Source: Porodaedalea pini (Eukaryota; Basidiomycota; Agaricomycetes; Hymenochaetales; Hymenochaetaceae). From it: a stretch of DNA of 64,000 bases. The stretch covers positions 25,313 to 89,312 of the forward strand of contig NBAY01000112.1 of NCBI GenBank assembly GCA_002794775.1, in the 5' to 3' direction. A model generated the notes under the pieces. That model was not told the origin of the DNA. It was given only the letters and a program-made list of their open reading frames with translations, and did not search any database. How positions within the stretch are numbered: the first letter of the stretch is position 1; every line of letters starts with the position of its first letter. The translations under genes were made by a program, and so were the position numbers. Below, one piece after another: positions 60,715 through 64,000 of this stretch.

Positions 60715-61045
60715 GTAATATGCAGATCATCACATGATGTTTGCACATGGGCACACATCCGTGAGCAGACCGCTCTGTAGGCTCAATCAACTCATTTCCC
60801 ATATGAAAAAAATTGTAAAAATATGAATAAAATCACAAAAATCAGGAAAAAAATAATTTAATTAGTTCATGCTCTTCTCCAAAAGGGCTAAAAGTAGTAG
60901 TATGCAAATCATCTACAATCAATTTTATACTCTGAGCTCAAACAACTCATTCCTCATATGAAAAAGTTAGGAAAAATGCTGAAAAAAATAAGTCAATTAG
61001 AAAAATATTCTGCTATCTTCTCCATGTGTATTATAAAATAAATTT
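60715..61045 (+). repeat. Two diverged copies of a ~150-bp AT-rich repeat
   Basis: Copies at about 60715-60885 and 60897-61045 both contain ATGCA(G/A)ATCATC, then CTCAAnCAACTCATT and an A-rich run with GAAAAA words. A third copy lies at 62064-62215. Confidence 0.6.
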
Positions 61046-61059
61046 AAGTAGAAAATCAA

Positions 61060-61400
61060 CCAATTGGAGTCCATTGAGAATTACTCTCAGAATATGTAAA
61101 TCATTGGTCTGGCTCATGCCAGAGTATACATAGCACAACTCAGTATATGTGCCTATAAGCTTTGGATGAGTTGGGCAGTAAAGAGAATGTGAAAAGGGCA
61201 TGAACTGAACATAATGTGCTAGACTCCAAAGGTCTGGAGGCTGCCACTGAGTCTCAGACTTGGACTCCTCATAATTGTGATACAGCTACATGGTTGTGTT
61301 TCAGAGTTTGTGTCTTGGAATGTCAGACACTCAATACATCAGAGTCAAATCATGATGTATAGGAAGTCAGCAACATGTTAGAAGTAGTGAGACTACTCTA
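61060..61400 (+). repeat. Diverged relative of the palindrome-arm AT-rich repeat
   Basis: Aligns by eye with 16720-17050 on the same strand (and with about 4000-4330 inverted). Shared landmarks include GAGAATTACTCTCAGAAT, AGCTTTGGATG, ATAATGTGCTA, CAGAGTTTGTG or GGAGTTTGTG, and a CATGATGT end. Identity is moderate, so this is an older or separately mutated member. Confidence 0.75.
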
Positions 61401-61439
61401 GCAGGCCTACACCTATAGCCTTTTATGAATAAAATATAA

Positions 61440-61550
61440 GGTGTCCTAACATACTATCTATATTGCATAAAGAATATCCTTTCTATTTTAAATGAAGACA
61501 TGAGAAGCAGGTATTATGCACTATGTCTCTCCATTGAAGGAGACTTATTC
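61440..61550 (+). pseudogene. Helitron helicase remnant, copy 1
   Basis: Nucleotide similarity to 62515-62660 is clear: both run CCTTTCTATTTTAAATG...GGTATTATnCA and end in a TCTC(A/T)CCA...AAGGAGAC segment. In translation it yields the YxSPxxGD-like motif of the Helitron Pif1 helicase, broken by stops. Confidence 0.45.
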
Positions 61551-61846
61551 TATCTTTAATTTCTCAACAACCAATATTGTACTTAGTGAAGTTTTGTTGT
61601 AAATAGAATGTCATACAATAAAAATTGAGATTGCTTTCAAGCATGTGCATGTAAGATATATAGTTTTGCAATTGAAGGATCATGTGAACTAAGATGAAGT
61701 ATTTTTCTAAGAGCCTAGACTGATGGCCAGCAAGGAACTTTGAATAGGTATAGCTTTTAGAGTGAGAAATTGCATTAATTAAATCTCAAGAACCAAAAAA
61801 AACTCAGATTAAGCAATGCCTAAAAAACTTGGATTGATGGCCAGCA

Positions 61847-61871
61847 GAGTTTCCAGCAAAGCTGGAAACTC
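61847..61871. repeat. 11-bp perfect hairpin
   Basis: GAGTTTCCAGC, loop AAA, then the exact complement. It lies within the Helitron-like debris. Helitron 3' ends carry such hairpins, but no CTRR terminus follows at the expected distance. Confidence 0.6.
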
Positions 61872-61983
61872 CAGGGCTGGTATACATTTGACAAAGGCCA
61901 CTTTTGACACAGCCACTTTTAGTCAGCACTCCAAAAGGTAAATCCGCTACTTCAGGCAGTCCTGCAAATCAAAAAAAAAAACC

Positions 61984-62070
61984 CTCAAAGTGGCGACTCA
62001 CAGATCACTCAAAGTGGCAACTTACAAATCACTCAAAGTGGTAACTCCAAAAAAACCCTCAAAGCGGTAG
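61984..62070. repeat. ~24-bp tandem repeat
   Basis: CTCAAAGTGG (or CTCAAAGCGG) recurs at 61984, 62008, 62032 and 62058, giving about four copies with a 24-26 bp period. Confidence 0.7.
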
Positions 62071-62215
62071 CATGCAAATCATCCACATACACTTTCAGTT
62101 CAAACAATTCATTTCTCACTTGAACAAAATCGGAAAAATCATTAAAAATTTGCATTTAATTAGTAAATAAACATGCTATCTTCCCTATGAATTTTGGCGT
62201 ATAAATTTCCACATC
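62064..62215 (+). repeat. Third copy of the ~150-bp AT-rich repeat
   Basis: Shares ATGCAAATCATC, the CAAACAATTCATTTCTCA segment and the AATTAGTAAA...GCTATCTTC end with the copies at 60715-61045. Confidence 0.6.
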
Positions 62216-62487
62216 CCATCAACAAATCTGAGCTTTCTTGATCGTGCATAAATAGCTTGCTCACTTTGCTATCAATAAAAAATGGCCTTTCCCTCTCCTT
62301 TTGCATTCTCTCAACTAACTTCAGGGATCATCTGACTGATTCAACAGACTATAGTGTGTGTATCCTCTTATACCTTCTACCTTTATTTCTATTTATCAGC
62401 TTATCAGGACAACAATGCTCCTTCTGCCTCTTATATGTGTTCTCATCAGTCTTCCAATTCATGATGAAGCATACAATCAGAAAGCAG

Positions 62488-62663
62488 TGCTTACAGCTTT
62501 CTTTCAATACAATGCAAGGCATCCTAATATGATACTAATATTATATGAGGAATTTCCTTTCTATTTTAAATGGAGATATAGAAAGTGGGTATTATACAAT
62601 AGACCTACATGAGATACAGGACCAGGACAGATGTACTATATCTCACCAGTCCAAGGAGACTGA
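62488..62663 (+). pseudogene. Helitron (Pif1-like) helicase remnant, copy 2
   Basis: The plus strand reads LTAFFQYNARHPN, then LYEEFPFYFKW and, after a stop, GQMYYISPVQGD. This order and spacing match the segment of Agaricomycete Helitron helicases in which LTAxFxxN...P is followed by YxEFPxxFxW and GRxYYxxPxxGE. Only about 60 residues survive, with a stop inside and another directly after, so it is a dead fragment. The assignment is from remembered family motifs. Confidence 0.55.
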
Positions 62664-63146
62664 GTGTCCAGGAACAACAATTATCTCTACTATAGCAGAT
62701 AGCATTAATCCAAGGGAAAAAAATACAGAAAGAGCAGTGATGATGTACTATTTGCAAGAGCATGCAATCTATTAACATAGATCCCTGTTGCACATGTAAA
62801 ATAGCACAGGACCTTTATGTAGTATTAGGACTCACTCTAATAGATGTCCTGAGGAAAATAAAGTCATACATAAAGCTAAGAACATAGAAAGCATAACTGG
62901 CAGCCAGACTGAAGATTACAGTGAAGCACAATGTAAGGTTGAAAGCTAGTACTCAGGAAAAGGTCAGCAAGGGAAATCTTTATTTAAGCATTACATTCCT
63001 ATATGACCCCTATCCTATAGTACTGAGCATCATTCTGGCAAACATTGAGGAAGAAAGATATTCAATATGGCTATCTGGAACTGTAGAAGCTGCAAGTAAA
63101 GCAGGAATGTGTAGGAACAAAAGAAAGGATTGTACATGTTGATATT

Positions 63147-63405
63147 AAACTTACTACACATGTTTTTACACATAGACAACTGCATGTTGCCTTATTATAA
63201 TGTACAAGTGCAGCAAATGTAAGGGATCTCTTTTCAGAAGGAAATACAGGAGATAATGTGATAACCAATATTGTATTTAGTGAGGCTTTAGTGTAATTAG
63301 AATGTCACAATATAAAATCAGGTTTCTTTCAAACAGACTAGGATAAAGTATTGCACATAGAACTCATATAAAGCCAGAATAGTTATGAGCACTGTGTTTA
63401 AGCCT
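63147..63405 (+). repeat. Direct duplication, unit 1 (offset 429 bp)
   Basis: About 260 bp repeated at 63576-63830 with moderate divergence; shared landmarks are GTACAAGTGCAGCAAATGTA, GAAATACAGGAGATAATGTG and ACCAATATTGTA. A short third relative of the last part lies at about 61565-61650. Confidence 0.8.
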
Positions 63406-63575
63406 AATTCTCAGCTTTGCTAGGATAGATCTAAGCATTGCATATAAGAAAACCAAGTCCTGGCAAAGCCAGGATAGATCTGAGCATTGCATTTAAAAAC
63501 AAGTCCAGGCAAAGCTACAATAGATCTAAGCACTGCATTTGAAGCAAAGGCCAGTCTCTCAGGTATGTTGGTATC

Positions 63576-63830
63576 AAGCTTACTACACCTGTCTTTACAC
63601 ATGGGTAACTATATGCTGCCTTATCACAGTGTACAAGTGCAGCAAATGTAAGGGTTCTCTTTCCAGAAGGAAATACAGGAGATAATGTGACAACCAATAT
63701 TGTACTTAGTGAGGCTTTAGTGTAATTAGAATTTCATAATAAAATTCAAGTTTCTTTTAGACAGACTAAGATAATATATTACCTATAGAACTCAGATAAA
63801 GCCAGAATAGATATGAGCATGGTGTTTAAA
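63576..63830 (+). repeat. Direct duplication, unit 2
   Basis: Second unit of the duplication starting at 63147, in the same orientation, separated by a stretch that contains degenerate versions of the 48-bp repeat (63410-63560). Confidence 0.8.
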
Positions 63831-64000
63831 AAAACAAGTCCTGGTGAAGCCAGGACGGATCTAAGCATTGTTTTTAAAAAAACAAGTCCTGGCGAAGCCA
63901 GGATGGATCTAAGCATTGCATTTAAAAAAACAAGTCCCGGTGAAGCCAGGATGGATCTAAGCACTGCGTTTGAAGCGAAGTCCCGGCTTCGCCAGGACTT
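63800..64000. repeat. 48-bp tandem repeat running off the window end
   Basis: CAAGTCC(T/C)GG with AAGCCAGGA and GGATCTAAGCA recurs at 63835, 63883, 63931 and about 63978, an exact 48-bp period, and continues past the edge. Degenerate units also occur at 63410-63560. CCTGG...CCAGG pairs within each unit can form hairpins. Confidence 0.9.

Larger units (their letters stand above)
60641..64000. mobile_element. CpG-poor transposon relic block
   Basis: The last 3.4 kb are AT-rich with very few CG dinucleotides. They consist of overlapping repeats, listed separately, and remnants of a Helitron-type helicase. No intact gene is present. The block is still repetitive at the window end, so it continues beyond. 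Confidence 0.75.

Overview
The window reads as a chromosome segment of a filamentous basidiomycete, most likely an Agaricomycete. The evidence is short GT-AG introns (about 48-63 nt), protein families typical of mushroom-forming fungi (a DUF6699-like protein, F-box/leucine-rich proteins, a basidiomycete-style HMG-box regulator, secreted plant-polysaccharide hydrolases), and CpG-poor transposon debris beside CpG-rich genes. The species cannot be named from the sequence alone.

Layout. 1-3180: the window-edge copy of a dispersed repeat (its inverted partner lies at 35996-37093) and a possible unrecognised gene remnant. 3181-17862: the dominant feature, a giant near-perfect palindrome. Its left arm (3181-10361) and right arm (10675-17862) are inverted copies of about 7.18 kb each around a 313-bp unique spacer. 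From outside inwards each arm holds a 15-bp hairpin, a CCCA/TGGG-rich block, an AT-rich CpG-poor block, a 32-bp satellite, and then broken pieces of four unrelated genes: a heparinase II/III-like protein, a Pho80/PCL-type cyclin, ribosomal protein eS6 and Hsp90. Some pieces keep introns, so they were copied as DNA. 17959-22948: intact VPS10 sorting receptor. 22949-28086: gene-free. 28087-30913: HMG-box transcription factor. 30914-38361: mostly gene-free, with the second dispersed repeat. 38362-40439: two membrane-anchored proteins of unknown function, 46 bp apart. 40779-45560: two divergent F-box-like genes. 45940-47331: GH10 xylanase. 48200-49500: DUF6699-like protein. 49800-50452 and 54617-55107: two non-autonomous Tc1/mariner-type elements with TA target duplications. 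Between and beyond these are a hexose transporter (52028-54125), a GH47 alpha-1,2-mannosidase (55703-57959) and a GH28 rhamnogalacturonase (58339-60028). 60641-64000: CpG-poor transposon graveyard with Helitron-helicase remnants and tandem repeats.

How it fits together. The single-copy genes fall into housekeeping secretory functions (VPS10, GH47) and plant-biomass use (xylanase, rhamnogalacturonase, hexose transporter). The palindrome is the outstanding item. Its AT-rich block is related to a repeat lying next to the Helitron-helicase remnants at 61-63 kb, which suggests a Helitron-like, gene-capturing origin. If transcribed through the spacer, the palindrome would fold into a hairpin RNA carrying Hsp90, eS6, cyclin and heparinase sequence. 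That could feed RNA interference against the parental genes, but this is inference only.
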